Shown piece by piece: positions 1 through 12,200 of a stretch of 64,000 nt of DNA. A program made the translations under genes and the position numbers. Positions within the stretch are counted from its first letter, which is position 1. Every line of letters begins with the position of its first letter. The notes beneath the pieces are model-generated. The model ran no database searches, was not told the DNA's origin, and worked only from the letters and a program-made list of their open reading frames with translations. The stretch is taken from the NCBI RefSeq assembly GCF_005239225.2, contig NC_133293.1, positions 14,290,333 to 14,354,332 of the forward strand, read 5' to 3'. Origin of the DNA: Populus alba (lineage: Eukaryota; Streptophyta; Magnoliopsida; Malpighiales; Salicaceae).

Positions 1-59
1 ATACACATAGAAAGATACAAGAGCAAAAATCAAGATTTAGTCTAATTAGTAATTAATAA

Positions 60-1253
60 TTAACCTAAGGGTTTGACCACAAGGTCTTCTTCTTTCTTCT
101 TTGCACTTGGATGCTGCCTGAAAATCCATCTCCAACTCTTGAAACTTTTTCTGCTCCTCTTGATCCCTCTGTCACTGACTGTGATCCTGCAGGAACCCCC
201 ATGACTGAAAAGCCCATCTCCCACTAAACTACCAAAATGCCCTCCATATTGATCCTGCGCCACCGCATCACCACCTCTCAGGCTCCCCAAAGCAGAGTGT
301 GAATCTGACAAAGAGACCATCTTTACAGAAGATAAATCTGCTTTGGATTCTGATGGGAAATCAAACTTCAAGTCAATGAAGCCTGAATCATCCACTGTAG
401 TAAAATTCCCTTCTTTAAGTGAAAATACACGTCTAGTATTTGGTCCGCTGTGGCCGGGATCAAGCCTTTCAGGCTCTAAAGCAGTACCAGTAGGATCTCT
501 CTTTTCACCATCAAAGCCACTTTTTCTTGGCTCTGCCTCACTGAACCCGCTTTTTCTGTCAGGATCAAAGAGTAGACCACCATTGACACCTGAATTTCTG
601 GCAGCTGAAATTGAACTCCTGGCAGCTGAAATGGAACTCCTAGCACCTGAAAAGGTGCCATCTTCTGAACCAAAAAACCCACCACCTCTAAAACTGCAGA
701 GAGACCTGCACCTAGACACACCCATGTAATCAACAACCCACACATCACTTTTCTCTTCGAAACCCCCGACACTGCTCCTATCACAGCCCTTACCTCTTTT
801 CTTACTAAACAGCCTTCCAATCCTCCAAAACCCACTTTTCCTCTTGATCTCAACACAGCTACTGCTGCTCCTCTTGAGCATGAAATTAAGTTCATCTCCT
901 TTCTGATCCTTACTAGAGCTTTTGGGCTTAGAAGTACTATTACTAGACTGTGAAACTTGATCATTTTTCTGTTTTTCATTTTCTATCAAGAATGAAATGC
1001 GACCAACACTGCCTACCTCAACAGTGCATGAATTACGATTGGAAGAGATCTCCGAGCAAGAGCAAGAAGAGAGCCTTTGCTCTCCACAATCTGAACAGAC
1101 TAGATTGACCAAACGGTCTTTCAGACAATGAGCACATATACCAACTGAAGAAGATGATGGGTGTTTCTTGCATGGAAGATCTGATGAAGTGCTGTAATCT
1201 TGATCAAACAAATCATTGCTGTACATCTCCACGGCTTTGCCTCTTTCTTTCAT
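60..1253 (-). CDS. DUF740/OCTOPUS-like protein, 397 aa, single exon
   Basis: The intact intronless frame encodes 397 residues. Near the N terminus (about residues 28-67) is a Cys-rich block with CKKH, CAHC, CSDC and CSC motifs. This resembles the start of plant DUF740 (UPF0503) proteins such as OCTOPUS, which are polar, membrane-associated proteins of phloem differentiation. The middle is rich in Ser, Arg and Lys and low in complexity. It contains a short internal repeat, RSSISAA twice, near residues 205-220. The C terminus is basic with aromatics (RKSFKSWRWIF). There is no signal peptide or obvious membrane span. The Met at 1251-1253 is the first in the frame. Family OCTOPUS proteins are usually longer, so this may be a short paralogue. 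The family call rests on the Cys block and overall composition; function in this plant is inference. Confidence 0.72.
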   Translation of the reverse strand: MKERGKAVEMYSNDLFDQDYSTSSDLPCKKHPSSSSVGICAHCLKDRLVNLVCSDCGEQRLSSCSCSEISSNRNSCTVEVGSVGRISFLIENEKQKNDQVSQSSNSTSKPKSSSKDQKGDELNFMLKRSSSSCVEIKRKSGFWRIGRLFSKKRGKGCDRSSVGGFEEKSDVWVVDYMGVSRCRSLCSFRGGGFFGSEDGTFSGARSSISAARSSISAARNSGVNGGLLFDPDRKSGFSEAEPRKSGFDGEKRDPTGTALEPERLDPGHSGPNTRRVFSLKEGNFTTVDDSGFIDLKFDFPSESKADLSSVKMVSLSDSHSALGSLRGGDAVAQDQYGGHFGSLVGDGLFSHGGSCRITVSDRGIKRSRKSFKSWRWIFRQHPSAKKKEEDLVVKPLG

Positions 1254-1640
1254 GGCTTCTGGTGAACTAGCTCCTCTTTAAATTGAACTAGCTTCAAGAA
1301 CTCAAAAGGCTTCTTGATGTTTCAAGAACTAGCTGGCTAGGGTTTTAAAAAGGGAGCTTAGAATTAAAGAGCTTGCTAGGGAGGGGGGAAGAGGGGCAGC
1401 AGAGGGGAGGGTTGTGGTTTTTCAAGAAGCCAGGCTCGATGACATCAGAGAGTGTAAGAGAAGGATTACATAGACTGATATAGAGGCGTTACCTTTACGT
1501 TTTCTTTCCACAGAAAACAGTAGACAAGTTGGAGTGATGAAAGTGACCACTTGGGTTCCTGCGGGTATGATTGTGTAGGGAAGTGAACGCACAACAAGTC
1601 GAGTGAAAGCGGTGACCTAGCAGTCTATTTTAACTCAAAT
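1254..1640 (-). promoter_or_regulatory. 5' leader and proximal promoter of the DUF740-like gene
   Basis: This is the sequence upstream of the minus-strand start codon. It holds a purine-rich stretch on the plus strand near 1377-1410, which reads as a pyrimidine-rich leader on the coding strand. I see no convincing TATA box, so the transcription start is not placed. Confidence 0.35.
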
Positions 1641-3366
1641 TCTTTTGCTGAGATGCACTTTGGCAGCGCTACAAACACAACAACATCCTTGTACAGTGTC
1701 TTGCTTAAAAAGAAATAATAATAACGTCAGTTTATATATTCAGACAAATACGTCTAATTTGATAGTCTTGGTTTTCCAGTGAGTGAAAAAAGACATTCAA
1801 TGTAAATACTTTGCATCTCACACTTGCATTCTACATATCTCATCATCGTGCCTGTATTTATACTGATAGAAATATTTTATAAAGAGCGGGTATTCTATAC
1901 ACGCGTCAGATGGAGACAGGGCACACGAATTGTACAGTTTGCGGGGTATATAAATCTCACACGCACTGCGTAGAAAAGGCAAGAATTAAGCACCCCTCAC
2001 ATCTAAGGAAAAAGGTGCTTAAATCATGTGGCGTAAATCCATCAATCGGTCATGGTGTTTTGTCAAACTTTATCAAGATCTTGCCACTCTCGAGTATTGA
2101 CTTTATATGCAAAATGACATGAATTCCTTTCTCAAATCCCAATTGTTAGGTCTCTCTTTTAATTCCATTAGTGGGTTTACGAAAGGAACCCATCGAAAAT
2201 GTTCATGAGGAAGAGCAAAAAAAAGTTGAAGCTGGGTGAGGTAGCCCATTAAACAGGCACAAATTGGGCATGCATTTTTATTTGTCCACTTTCTTTTACA
2301 TAGCCATCATGATTTTACAAAGACGCCTCTAATACCATGTCATTTTCCTCCCGATATCGGGCACGTGTCCAACCGACAAATCTATTGCGGGGTCCCACTT
2401 TGAGACTTAGGAGTACTGGACTTTCTAAAAAGTTGACTATTGGGGAGAAATTGACGGTTGTGATATGGTTGGATGCATTGGCAATGATTTGATGAGAGGT
2501 ATGATTATACTATTTGAGGCATGCTGTATTCAATCAAAGCCTAAAAAAAAAAAGAAATAAGAACTAGGATGATGATGCCCTTAAAGTGTCACACAACACA
2601 GTCTATCAAAGACAGAGACAGATACATGTCCTTTAAACGTGTCGTGGTGGACTTTACAAAGTCTTCTTTCTGTCCTTCGTTTACAGGAAACAGGGAACCT
2701 TTTTGCGCTCCTCACCATTGCTTCAAGTCATGGATGGATTCCCATTTTGTTACTAAAAAAATGTAGAAGTACTCATATTTCAGTAACTCTTCTTCGTTAG
2801 ATGTTGGTGTTTTGTTTGAATTTAGTGGTGAAGGCATGGTGATCACTTGCCGAGTGACTGTAGAAAATTTCCCTTTCTGGTGTGCAATAGGCTCTGTCGT
2901 GTCTAAACTATCTCAATCACAGCGGCTTAGGCAGCAGTCCACATTCCAAGGGTGTGTTTTCCGTGCTTTTATAAAAATTTGAGATTTTATTTCATCGTTT
3001 TAATATGTTTATATTAATATATATATAAGAAAATATTTAGAAAAAAAACTCCTTACTGCAAGGCTCGCATGCTCTTTTTTCTTGCAACTGACAATCACAA
3101 TCCATACCCCCACTGACTCATTTCAGTGCCATAAAAGAAAATTTCTTATGATAAAAATATAATATATATTTTTTACTTTCAAGAGTGTTTTACAATTTTT
3201 CATTATATACTAAGATGGGATGTACAGATTTTGGTCTTGATAACCGTGACGCTCAATTGTTCGAAATTAAAAGTTGGATTGTGATGCCGTAACAAATCAA
3301 TTGATGGGAAAAGGAGCAGAGCTAATAGAGGAAACCACAGTCTACAAACTAATTTGATGCTTTGAT

Positions 3367-3525
3367 GATGATTATTTTTTAAAATAATTTTTTATTTAGA
3401 AATATAATAAAATTAATATTTTTTATTTTTTAAAATTATTCTTTATATTAACACATTAAAATAATTTAATTTTTAACCAAAAAAATTAAAATTTTTGACA
3501 GACAACACATTCCCAAACGTTACCT
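3367..3525. repeat. Dispersed AT-rich MITE-like repeat, copy 1
   Basis: It carries the family core: a T-rich arm, then 'ttaacacattaaaataat', then an A-rich arm. It ends in 'ttcccaaacg', which resembles the 'caaacac' end of better copies. Confidence 0.55.
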
Positions 3526-5539
3526 GCACAATATTTTAAGAGTCAATCAGTGGCATTCAAATGTGCTCAACTTTAGGGGGGGTTTTTTATCATTTTTTTT
3601 CATGCCTCGATACTTATTTACCTGCAATGAAAAGTATAGTGACATCATAAAAGCAGGCACTGTGGACTCTGATTTTTCTTCTCTCTCTCTCTTTCCCTTC
3701 GATGAAGCTTGCTTTAATTTGAACAAGTTCATATAATAATTTTCTTTATTCGAGATTGTTGTATGATCTGGCGCTTAGCAGAAAAGGGAGATAATTATAC
3801 AGGAGACGAGCTCTGCAAGGAAATGCCTGTTGCTATACATGTATTGTTTTGCTCGAAAGTTTATTGTTTAACTCAAGACCTGTTATATACCAAAGTTGAT
3901 TGAAGATTTGAAGGGAGTTGTTTCTGAGGCTGCTGAACCAAACAAAACATGTTCTGAAAGCCGTCAAGATTCGAGAAGGATTGAGGAAGTGTTGTGCAGG
4001 TTTACAGGAAAGAAATAAAATGACCTAGAACAAAGCTACCAAGATAACAGGTACAAGGCATGTCTTCTCCGAGCCATAATGTTAAGGAATGCACGTCCCA
4101 CGCATGCCCAATCCCAAGGCATCATTGGGACAAATAAACAATCGTTTTTAAGGGATGTTTTTTGTCCATTCAATCGATACTAAGATGCTCATAATCATGA
4201 TGATGACGATGTCTTAGTTTATTGTTTTTTGTCCGAATTGTCTGTGTCTGTCAGGGATACTGTTGTTTTCTAATTCATGATTATAAGATGCCCAAGTATT
4301 ATAAGGTTTTCCTACTCCTAACTTAACTCACTGACCAAGCAACATTTCTTTTTGTCTTTTGAATGGATTTCATGATTGAGCACAATTTATTAGCAACATA
4401 TTTGCTGTCCAACACCTATGTTTAGGGACCCATCAAGCCTCAAACAGCAAATTAACCTTTCTCGCTCCCGAAGGTGCATTGAATGAAGCGAGTTCGGACC
4501 GGACTGGACTCGACTAGAGTGGAGTGGAGTGGAGGAATAATTATTATTGTTTGTTTTTTGGTGTGTATCAGATATTGTCTCGTGCAAATAAATACATTTT
4601 TTTAATAAAATATATTGACCCAGTTCTTTTATATCGTGTGAAAAACTACTAATCTCGTTCTCTTAAGATTTTGATTGCTGAATTTATTGTTAAGACAGGT
4701 TTTTTTTATATATAATTTTATAAATATAAATAATTTAATTTTCTCGTTTATTAGTTAAAACAAACTTATTTATTTTTAAAAGTAATGAATGCATTTTATG
4801 TGTTTGTTTTATTCGATTAGTTTCATAAATAAGGTCAGGTCAAAAGGAGTGAAGGGCATTTTTAGACTCGAAGGTTGAGGGATACGTTGACAATTTTACC
4901 AGTGGAATGGAACAAACACACCACATTTGCTCTGGATAAAAAATAAATTTTGCGAACTATTTTTCCACTTTCCCTCGTACTCTATCAAATACTCTATCTC
5001 GTCCTATCTCGATCTATGTCATGGTTCTCAGAATTTTTTTCTTTTTTTATTTTAGTTAGAAGTTACGCAGTCAACCATGTAAATATTTTGAAAATCATGC
5101 TAAAATCAAGTGGATAGATTTATATGATTTTCCAGGCCTTTTCACGAAACTTAGGATTGTTTGAAGTTACTTTTTATTTACTCAATCTTGTTAATGTTTG
5201 ATGTCTAAGAGAGAAAAAATGCTCTCGACCTCGTATTTTTTAATTATTTTTTAAACTGTATCCATAGTTTACTGTGCACATGAAAAAAAAATCAGCTCAA
5301 AATATCAAAACTTGTTTCTTTGTAAAAGGGGCTTTTAATTAACACTGATAATATAGGGGACAATATTTATCTAAAATAAATATTACAATCCTAATAGATT
5401 AGAGGCAGAAAATGTCATCAAATAATAATTAAAAAAAAATTATTAGATTGGTGGAACTCGTGATTTAAAAACTCAAAGTATTTACTGCATTTGTTTTAAT
5501 GAAACAACATTACTCAATCACAAAGGGTATCCCTTGAAA

Positions 5540-5702
5540 TTTTTTTTATTTTTTTTATTTTAAATTAATATTTTTTTATGTTTTTAGATTATTTTGATAT
5601 ATTAATATTAAAAATAATTTTCAAAACATAAAAAAAAATTATTTTAATATATTTTAAAATAAAAAATACTTAAAAAATAATTATTATTATATTCTCAAAC
5701 AC
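5540..5702. repeat. Dispersed AT-rich MITE-like repeat, copy 2
   Basis: This copy is in the opposite orientation to copy 1. The core 'ttttgatatattaatatta' is the reverse complement type, and it ends in 'ctcaaacacc'. Confidence 0.55.
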
Positions 5703-6394
5703 CCTAACAAAACAATTAAATGGTGGGAGGTGGATCTAACTGTTCATGTGAGTAATGAATCGGTTTGGTGTATATTTTTTAAGTTAATTTATAATATTTT
5801 ATTTAAATGGATATTTCGTCATGGGTTTGAGCTGCAGGGGGGCAATGTTTTATTTTAAGTGATAAGACATCCTCTAAAGTCTAATCTGCTTGTTTTTTCA
5901 AAAAAAAAAGGCTAAACAAGACAGGTCGTTTGCTCCATGTAAGAAATAAAGATACCGGCTAAGTCATGCAGGCCTACCTCAAACCCGGTCTCGACTGTTT
6001 TAGGCCTTGTTGGTTTTATTGGCCTCTTTTTTAAATAAAAAAATTACATCTTTTGTATTTTACTAGTTACGTGAGATCCGTGCGATGCGGCAAGTTAATT
6101 TTTTTAACATAAAAAACATTAAAAAAATAATAAGATTTAAACGTGTTAGGTCTTTTTGCAAAGTTATATCCAAGAGTTTTGGGTTTAGCTGAAGCGCTTG
6201 ACCCTGGAGTAATATTTATAATATTAATAATAATATTAAACTTACATAACTTAAGTTTAAATGAGCCTGGTTGCAACACCATGTCCAAGAGCATTGGATG
6301 TGGGTTTGGTTATAAGATCGTGTCATAAAAGCGTGATAATTAAAAAGAAAAAAAAAACAATAGGAAGAAAAAAACTAATGAAATTTTTTTTTTT

Positions 6395-6970
6395 TAATTA
6401 ATTGGGTTAACCCTTCAAACCAGGTTAACTCGTCAAACCTGAGATCCGCGTCATGAAAGTTTGATAACTAAATAGAAACAAAAATTGACGGGTTTACCCA
6501 TAATTAACAGGGTTAACCCGTCAAACCAAGTTAACCTATCAAGCCCGGGATACATGTCATGAAAGTCTAGTAATTAAATAGAAAAAAATTTAGCATTGAC
6601 AAACTAAACTAAACAAAAAAAAATTAATTAAAAAGAAAAACAATCTCGGGTTAACCTGTCAAACCAGGTTAAGCCATCAAACTCGAGATTCGCGTTCATG
6701 AAAGTGTGATAACTAAATAGATAAAAAACAATTAATGGGTTTACCCATAATTAACTGGGTTAACCTGTCAAATCAAGTTAACTCGTCAAGCCTGAAATAT
6801 GTGTCATGAAAATCATAATTAAATAGAAAGAAATTTAACATTAACAAACTAAACTAAACAAGAAAAAATTAATTAAAAATAAAAAAAATTTCGGGTTAAC
6901 CCGTCAAACCAGGTTAAGCCATCAAACTCGGGATATGTGTCATGAAAGTCTGATATCTAAATGAAAAAAA
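6395..6970. repeat. Tandem repeat array, period about 244 bp
   Basis: The block 'gggttaaccc.tcaaacc' followed by 'aggttaa' and 'catgaaagt.tgata' begins near 6402, 6646 and 6893. A second related block, starting 'gggtttaccca.aattaac', lies between them near 6490 and 6735. This gives two complete composite units and a partial third. The units differ by scattered substitutions and contain no open frame. 'Gggttaacccgtcaaacc' motifs are a familiar type of dispersed repeat in poplar DNA, which I recall but could not search. Confidence 0.75.
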
Positions 6971-7984
6971 TTAACACTAATAAAAAAAATTATTAAAATA
7001 TATATTTTTTAAAAGACAGTTAATGTATAATATAATATAATGATTATAATAATATAATATATCAATTATAGAATAAGTAAAAGGCGTGGGAAAGCTACAG
7101 TAGTTTCCCCGCACCTTTTAGAATATTACTTAATATTGGGTTTTTTATGAATTTTGTCATTGTTGGATTTATTACAAATTATTTTTTTATATTTTTATCA
7201 TATAATAGAACAAAAAAATAATGACCTAGCTAAATTTATAACTTCAAATAATTTATCATATAATTAAACCTAACAAGTTTGACGAGTTAACTAGGATGGA
7301 CTTGATTTATTTTGTTTTTTTTCTTAGATTTCTTTTCTTTGGATCTGCAGAGTTGACAAGCTATACCAGGGCAATTCCAATGCTATTTAATTTAAAATCC
7401 AAGCTAAGCAAATAATTAGTTCAAGTTTTATTTTTAGTTTGAATTGTTATACTGAGTTTAACAACAATACTAAAACAATATTATAGTCTAGATATTATTT
7501 TCTCACACTCTAAGTTTAATAAGTAACCCAGCTGCTCACTACTTCTAAAAGAATAGGGGTGTCAACTCGTCTCTTTTATTATTTATATGAGCAATGAATA
7601 AGGTAATTTTATCCTTTTTTTATTCTCATCATTTCTTTTCTTTTGTTTCATCCCTAGACAGTTGCTTAATTTTTTTTTTAGCTTTAAAATTATTTTGATT
7701 TACTTTCTATTATATTATTATAATTTTAAAAAAATATTATAATATTTTCTCTGTATTTGATTTTATAAACATTTATTTTTGTTATAGTATAATTAAGAGA
7801 AAATAATTATTAAAAAACAAAGTTCTTAAACTCAATGAAGCTTATAATTCGAATAATGTATTATGATTGGTTAAGCCATGAAACCCTGATTGATTAAATA
7901 TATCATCCTTTCAATGTTAAAAAAATATGTTTTTAAATTTTTTTAAAGTCAAATTATGTTTCTCACAGAATGTAGGTGCAAACA

Positions 7985-8140
7985 ATATTTCCTTAAATTT
8001 TGAATTTTTTATTTTTGCTAAACAAAATTATATATATATTTTTAGGTCGTTTTGATGTGTTAATATCAAAAATAATTTTTTTAAAAAATAAAAAAATATT
8101 ATTTTAAATTATAATTATTACCATAATCTCAAAAACATCT
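7985..8140. repeat. Dispersed AT-rich MITE-like repeat, copy 3
   Basis: The core 'cgttttgatgtgttaatatc' is well preserved, in the same orientation as copy 2. The 3' side reads 'aatctcaaaaacatc'. Confidence 0.5.
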
Positions 8141-8255
8141 GTGCAAAAGCGAGTATAGGCCGAAATTCTCAATATTTGATTTTACTGCTAGTGTCATACA
8201 CGTTTATATAAACGGAAATGGGTATTGGATATTTGGCGTCACACGCGCTTAATTG

Positions 8256-8261
<6 letters not shown>

Positions 8262-8286
<25 letters not shown>
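8262..8286. repeat. (GA)n microsatellite
   Basis: This is an almost perfect GA run, interrupted once near its start. Confidence 0.9.
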
Positions 8287-9409
8287 TATTAGGTTTGCTG
8301 GTAGATTATAGAATTGAGATGTGACGAGCTTGCTTAGACAGGTGGCTTGGATTTAGACGAGCTAGCTACTTCTCCCCTTTGTCGTGATTTCCTCGTGGAG
8401 CTATCACAGAGCCTGGGATGGAAATGCTAGTCTTCAAGTACTGTTCTCTTGATTGAAGTGAACGTTATGCACTGTGGTTACGGATAATTATCAGGAACAT
8501 GGCAGTGACAGTAATACATACATACATATATATGAACATCTTCTCTCGTTGTTTTAACTCTCTCTCTCTCTCTTAAATTAACTAGGCTATTTAGATCAGT
8601 TAATATATATATCTCAACTAAAATTAATAACTATATAAATTTTTAATAATTCTAAAATTTATAATATTTAAATTAATAATTATTATAAAATAAATTTATA
8701 ACCTAACCAGTTAAATTATATTTTTAGAATTAACTCTTGGTTTAACTTGCCACGAAAATGATTTGATTAAAGGATAAATTAATGCACACTATCATTATTG
8801 GCCGGAAAATGCACAAATTTGTAGGTCACTTATCATTATTGGGCGGGAAATGCACAAATAGATTATACTATTAGGCGCAACGCAACCAAGATTTGAATTA
8901 TCAAGGAACAAATCCATGTAACATTAAGGAACAAATCCTTCTATTAGGGAAATGCACAAAGCCAACCACCAAAGTTCCAGAGAAAAAGAAACACTCATTT
9001 CTCGCCCTCCTAAAATCTGCCACAGACCAACGACCTCCTTCTCTCTCTCTTTCTCTTTTAATTTATATATATTTTAATTAATTTTAAAAAATTCTTAAAT
9101 TAATAATTATATAATTTTTTAATAATTCTGAAAGAATTTAAATTCATAATTATTTTGATTATATAAGTCTCTAGTGACCTTAAAGAAACTCAAACTCGTA
9201 ATTATTAAGGAACAAATCCATGTAACATTTCTTAATTGTATTATTAAAAAATAATAAATCCTGTTATATTTTAATTATTTTTAATTGATTATGCCATTTT
9301 TTTAGTAGCGTAACCAATTAAAAACATGCCATATCCATTTATTTTTAGGACCCATTATTTTATGTGCTTGCAACGTAGGATTAGAAGAAGCAGCCTTGAC
9401 ATGCTTTTA

Positions 9410-9530
9410 TTGAACAATGCAATTAACATGAACAATTTATATTGATATATTGTTCATGTGAATCATGCAAGAGAGTTGCACTATTCACCTAAAAAATAGT
9501 GAACAGTGCAATTCACTTGCACTGCGTAAA
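9410..9530. repeat. Hairpin-forming repeat, two nested inverted repeats
   Basis: 'Ttgcactattcac' pairs with 'gtgaacagtgcaa' across a 10-base loop with one mismatch. Just upstream, 'acatgaacaat' faces 'attgttcatgt'. The arrangement suggests a small foldback element. No open frame of note is present. Confidence 0.6.
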
Positions 9531-10449
9531 CTTATTCTTTTTTTTAGTGTATTAATTTTTTTAACATTTTTTTTAAAAATTAGTTTAGAGTGAATTTTAT
9601 ACTTGATAATATTTTATCTAATTTTATTACATGCTAAACAAATTATGAAAACTGTAGTTCTTGTCGGATATATTTCATACGTAATGGAATTGTATATGGT
9701 TTCATGGAATAATAAAAAAATATTTTTATATTAAATATGATTTATTTCATGATGTAATAACAATAGTTAAATCCACAATATTTAAATTAAAAATAATCAA
9801 TATTAATATATATTTTTTAAAATTATTTTATAACCTTAATTTTAAAAGCATTCTTAACCAAACACATTAAACTACTTTTTCTTCAACCTCAATTCCAACC
9901 ATAGTTTTAACCAAACACCTATTTTTTCAAAAACAACTAAAATTACTATTTTTTTCAAATTACAACCACAACAGCTACCGCAATATCAAACACACTCTAA
10001 AAATCTTGATTTATTTTGGTCTTTTATTTTTTTAATTACATTTTTATTTATCATTCATGAATTTTTGTAAAATCTATTCGCAAAATGATTCATGATTTAT
10101 TTAATTTGTTGTATGTATATGTTTTTTTAATTTAAATTTATTAATTTTTTAGTGCAAAAAAATATGTTGAAAAATTTTATATGCTAATTTATTAGGGTGT
10201 GATTTTGTGAAATGTTGCATGAAATTAAAAAAAAAAATTGAGAATGAAAAACACGACAAGAATGAAGTTTCATGGTGTGTGTGATAAATGGATGAAAAAG
10301 ACCTTCGATAAGATTCTAGTTCAACAAGACCTTTCATTAGAAATCTCTCTATTCGCTCAATATGATAGCTCGCGTGGTGGTAATTAGTAACGGTACTGTC
10401 ATTTAAGTCTGTACACTCACAGAGAAAAGTATTTCGTGTGGTCTAGAAT

Positions 10450-10615
10450 GGTTTTTGGATTATTTTTTAAAATATTTTTTATTTAAAAATATATAAAATA
10501 ATATTTTTTTATTTAAAAATATATTTTTAATATAGCACATCAAAATAATATAAAAATATAAAAAAAATATTAATTTAAAATAAAAAAATTTTAAATATAA
10601 AAACAAACAACGTGC
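10450..10615. repeat. Dispersed AT-rich MITE-like repeat, copy 4, just upstream of the RING gene
   Basis: It has the same core as copy 1 ('cacatcaaaataatataaaa'). It ends about 23 bases before the TATA box of the RING-H2 gene, so it forms part of that gene's promoter. Confidence 0.55.
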
Positions 10616-10637
10616 ATGATTGTCCACCATTGAAGTC

Positions 10638-10644
10638 TATAAAT
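10638..10644 (+). promoter_or_regulatory. TATA box of the RING-H2 gene
   Basis: TATAAAT lies 124 bases before the ATG at 10768. This is a plausible distance for a leader of about 100 bases. Confidence 0.6.
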
Positions 10645-10767
10645 GTCGCCCATTGCCCCATCTATTCTGACACACAGCCATTTCCTCCTCGTTCATCTCT
10701 CCCAGCTCCTGTCTCTTTTTCTAATTTTTGTTTTTGCAACAAATTTAACCTCTAAACTCAATCAATC

Positions 10768-11169
10768 ATGTTCATCAAATACTTCAATCTCATTATTGCC
10801 CATCTCAGATGGGCATTTAATTTCTTGTGTTACTATCCGTTCAGCTTCCAAGAACACCAATTGTTTGCTGTGCCTGAAATCGGTGAAGAACTAAACACGG
10901 TGATCAACGAAGCTCCTGCGGAATGTGCTGTGTGTCTAAGTGACGTTGAAGAAGGCGAAGAAATCAGAGAGCTGAGATGCGGGCATATCTTTCATAGAGC
11001 ATGCTTATACAGATTGCTTGACTTCCGGCAATCGACTTGCCCACTTTGCCGAGGAAGTCTTACTCCCCGGAGAACATTGATCCTTGATCAGCACCGAACA
11101 GAAGTATTGACGTTCAAGTTCTGTTCTTTCACATCCACCGATGAACGGGATACATGGTGGCTGCGATGA
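10768..11169 (+). CDS. RING-H2 finger protein (putative E3 ubiquitin ligase), 133 aa
   Basis: This is a single-exon gene. Residues 53-94 form a complete RING-H2 finger: C53-x2-C56, C71-x-H73-x2-H76-x2-C79 and C91-x2-C94. RING-H2 domains bind two zinc ions and recruit an E2 enzyme, so the likely role is substrate ubiquitination. The N-terminal 25 residues are hydrophobic and aromatic and could be a membrane anchor or signal. The tail after the finger is short and basic. The Trp common after the sixth ligand in ATL proteins is absent here (YRLLDF). The ATG at 10768 gives the family-like N terminus; an overlapping upstream frame from 10643 runs into the leader and was not used. A TATA box precedes it, and 'aataaa' near 11498 is a plausible poly(A) signal. 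The substrate and subfamily are not determined. Confidence 0.88.
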   Translation: MFIKYFNLIIAHLRWAFNFLCYYPFSFQEHQLFAVPEIGEELNTVINEAPAECAVCLSDVEEGEEIRELRCGHIFHRACLYRLLDFRQSTCPLCRGSLTPRRTLILDQHRTEVLTFKFCSFTSTDERDTWWLR

Positions 11170-11520
11170 ATCAAGGCTTCAAGAATTTAGTACCTCACTC
11201 AGGAGAAAGTACAACGGAGTAACTACCTTCTCCCCCCTCCTTCAGAATATATATCATGGCATGTTCGTTAACGAGTTGCCATTGATGCAAACTTCTCAAG
11301 CATGAATTGATCGTTAATTCCTGAGCATGTGACAGACTAATTAAGCTGAAGGTTCACTGTTAGAATATAACGTCTTTTTTTTTCTTCCTGTATTGCATCA
11401 TCAGCTAATTTACCTGAAAGGGTGAAGCCATCTCCCTCTCAGAATCTCTAATAACAGTCCTGCAATGTCATGTATGCTGGCTCTTAGCCATGCTTGTAAT
11501 AAACTTGATGTTTGTAAGTG
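11170..11520 (+). other. 3' UTR of the RING-H2 gene
   Basis: This is non-coding sequence of more normal base composition than the spacer beyond it. A canonical 'aataaa' lies near 11498. Confidence 0.5.
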
Positions 11521-11822
11521 TTGTTTTAGTTAATTCTGGTGAATCTTCCAAACTCTCGCTAGGATCCAAGCATAATACAAGAGAGGAATAAAGTCTATCA
11601 TGTATTTTCCTGGATATCCAGGCTATCTTGTAACATATTAAATAAATTTGATTATATTCAAATAACTTTTATATAATTTAATTTTAAATATAAACTAAAA
11701 TAAAAAATTAAAAGAGATTAGATTAACTCACTATATCAAATTTAATAACATTACCGATCTATTTTTTCTTCTAACATTCAGATTTTTTTTTTTAATTCGA
11801 GCCTTAGCATAATGAACCTAAA

Positions 11823-12003
11823 TTAGAGCGTGTTTGATATTGCCATAAAAATATTATTTATCTAAAATTTAAAAGTTTTTTTTTAAAATTAATTTTTTAA
11901 TTGTTTTTTTTATATTTTAATATGTTAATATCAACAAATAAATTTTAAAAAATTAAAAAATATATATTATTTTAATATATTTATAAAAAATACACCTTAA
12001 ATC
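11823..12003. repeat. Dispersed AT-rich MITE-like repeat, copy 5
   Basis: It starts with 'gagcgtgtttgatattgcc', one of the best-preserved ends in the window. It continues with the core 'tttaatatgttaatatc'. Confidence 0.6.
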
Positions 12004-12200
12004 ATAATATTATTTTTTATCAACATCGTGTCCGAGTAAATTTATGCATACTTCAATTAATCTTACGAGTCCTGAAGTTAACAATCATATAAATTTTTAA
12101 TAACGATCTAAAATTTATAAAATTTAAATTAATAATCTTTAAAAAACAAATCTAAAATCTATACAGTTGAAATGATTAACATAACTTCTTATTACATGAC

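Larger units (their letters stand above)
1641..10630. other. Gene-poor AT-rich spacer
   Basis: I find no supportable protein gene here. Short open frames lack family motifs and splice context. The stretch holds MITE-like copies (3367-3525, 5540-5702, 7985-8140, 10450-10615), a tandem repeat array (6395-6970), GA and CT microsatellites, short local duplications (8780-9240) and hairpin-forming sequence (9410-9530). The segment at 8144-8232 recurs at 12201-12290. Confidence 0.6.

Noticed and set aside
343..979. Open frames of 128 and 167 codons overlapping the DUF740-like gene
   Set aside because: Both overlap the Cys-motif gene in other frames and have biased composition; they are shadows.
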